Assembly (NCBI GenBank): GCA_027485535.1 | Contig: JAIXQV010000166.1 | Location: 1-6,963 of the forward strand | Source of the DNA: Oxalobacteraceae bacterium | GTDB lineage: Bacteria; Pseudomonadota; Gammaproteobacteria; Burkholderiales; Burkholderiaceae_D | Direction: 5' to 3' | DNA length: 6,963 nucleotides | Part shown: piece after piece, positions 6,350-6,963 of the stretch | Position numbering within the stretch: the first letter of the stretch is position 1 | Layout: each line of letters opens with the position of its first letter | Translations under genes and position numbers: made by a program | Notes under the pieces: generated by a model | Seen by the model: only the letters and a program-made list of their open reading frames with translations | Told to the model about the DNA's origin: nothing | The model's database searches: none

Positions 6350-6963
6350 GTCACTACCTCAGCAAAATCTTCCTCAACAACGGGAAGTCTTATTTCCGCT
6401 GCCAACCGCTCGATACCATTCGGCCGAAATTGCAATTCAATGTTGTGGGATGTGACCACGACCTTGGTGATCAACAAACGAACAATACGCTCTTGCTCGA
6501 CCGGGAAAAGCTGATCCCAGATCTTGTCGATCTGCAGCATCGCGATGCACACCTTAGCTTCATCAACCTGCGAGTCCCTGGCAATCATGAATTGAGCCAC
6601 CCGGATCTTGAGATCAGGCGCGCACAAGATACGGCGCAGTTGCGCCACCACATTAGCTTCCAATTCGATCGCCGGAAACCGTGGCAAACCCGATGCGCCA
6701 GCGTGCTCCTTGTTTTCTCGGGTGTGGATGTAATACCGGTACAACTTACCTGCGCCCTTGCGGGTCCAAGCGGCTGTCAATGCGCGCCCATCGGCACCCT
6801 CCACGATGCCCTTCAGCAGAAACGGAACAGTCGCGCGCGTGTAGTTGCCTCGCATGCGGGGACTGATCTTCAAGACCGACTGCACAGCGTTCCAAGTGCT
6901 GGGTTCGATCAAGGGCTGATGCTCGCCCTTGAACCATTCGTCCTTGTGCCGCAACTCACCCAG
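6346..6963 (-). CDS. Large serine recombinase, C-terminal part, cut by the window edge
   Basis: The frame is open to the right edge; residues LGELRHKDEW at the edge match the internal GE-hydrophobic-RHK segment of large serine recombinases. A start at TTG 6954 would therefore be an artefact: the catalytic resolvase domain lies beyond the window. What is present is the end of the recombinase domain (GEHQPLI, then a helix), the region where a zinc ribbon sits (FLLKGI, then GRALTAAWTRK, then KLYRYYIHT), and a coiled-coil-like helical tail (about 6400-6640). The zinc-ribbon cysteines are missing here, which I recall as common in this proteobacterial subgroup. Such enzymes integrate and excise islands by site-specific recombination. 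The stop overlaps the start of the HTH gene. Confidence 0.85.
   Translation of the reverse strand: MGELRHKDEWFKGEHQPLIEPSTWNAVQSVLKISPRMRGNYTRATVPFLLKGIVEGADGRALTAAWTRKGAGKLYRYYIHTRENKEHAGASGLPRFPAIELEANVVAQLRRILCAPDLKIRVAQFMIARDSQVDEAKVCIAMLQIDKIWDQLFPVEQERIVRLLITKVVVTSHNIELQFRPNGIERLAAEIRLPVVEEDFAEVVT

Noticed and set aside
6346..6954. A complete 202-residue protein starting at TTG 6954
   Set aside because: The frame stays open to the window edge and the first residues match an internal segment of large serine recombinases, so the gene is truncated by the window.

Overview
The window looks like part of a proteobacterial genomic (defence) island. Coding GC is moderate to high. The right-edge pair, a large serine recombinase overlapped by a small HTH protein, is a module I associate with beta-, gamma- and alphaproteobacterial islands. 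I cannot name a genus, and the window holds no housekeeping gene or complete RNA gene.

Layout. Bases 1-110 are the tail of something unassigned, closed by a strong intrinsic terminator. Bases 111-818 are gene-poor; they hold a GC-rich hairpin with short direct repeats near 118-153 and an AT-rich, promoter-like stretch just before the first gene. Bases 819-4175 are a compact three-gene, plus-strand operon: a PD-(D/E)xK nuclease fused to a SAVED domain (Cap4-like), a CD-NTase with an AGS-C-like C-terminus (CdnD-like), and a 230-residue protein of unknown function. After a 219-base gap with a hairpin and a 9-bp tandem repeat comes a fourth plus-strand gene (4395-5615), a RES-domain protein with an N-terminal zinc-finger-like region. 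Bases 5616-5905 hold no convincing gene. The minus strand then carries an HTH accessory gene (5906-6349) and the C-terminal part of a large serine recombinase that runs off the right edge.

How it may work. Genes 1 and 2 form a recognisable CBASS (cyclic-oligonucleotide-based anti-phage signalling) core. The CD-NTase would make a cyclic nucleotide on infection, the SAVED domain would bind it, and the nuclease would then cut DNA. No Cap2/Cap3 (E1/E2, JAB), HORMA/TRIP13 or QueC/TGT-like gene is in the window, so the usual ancillary genes are absent. In their place are the unrecognised gene 3, which may be a new ancillary or second effector, and a RES protein predicted to degrade NAD+. RES toxins are normally paired with an Xre/ParS-type antitoxin, but none lies beside this one. 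The effector-plus-synthase core is known; the combination with genes 3 and 4 is the part most worth testing.
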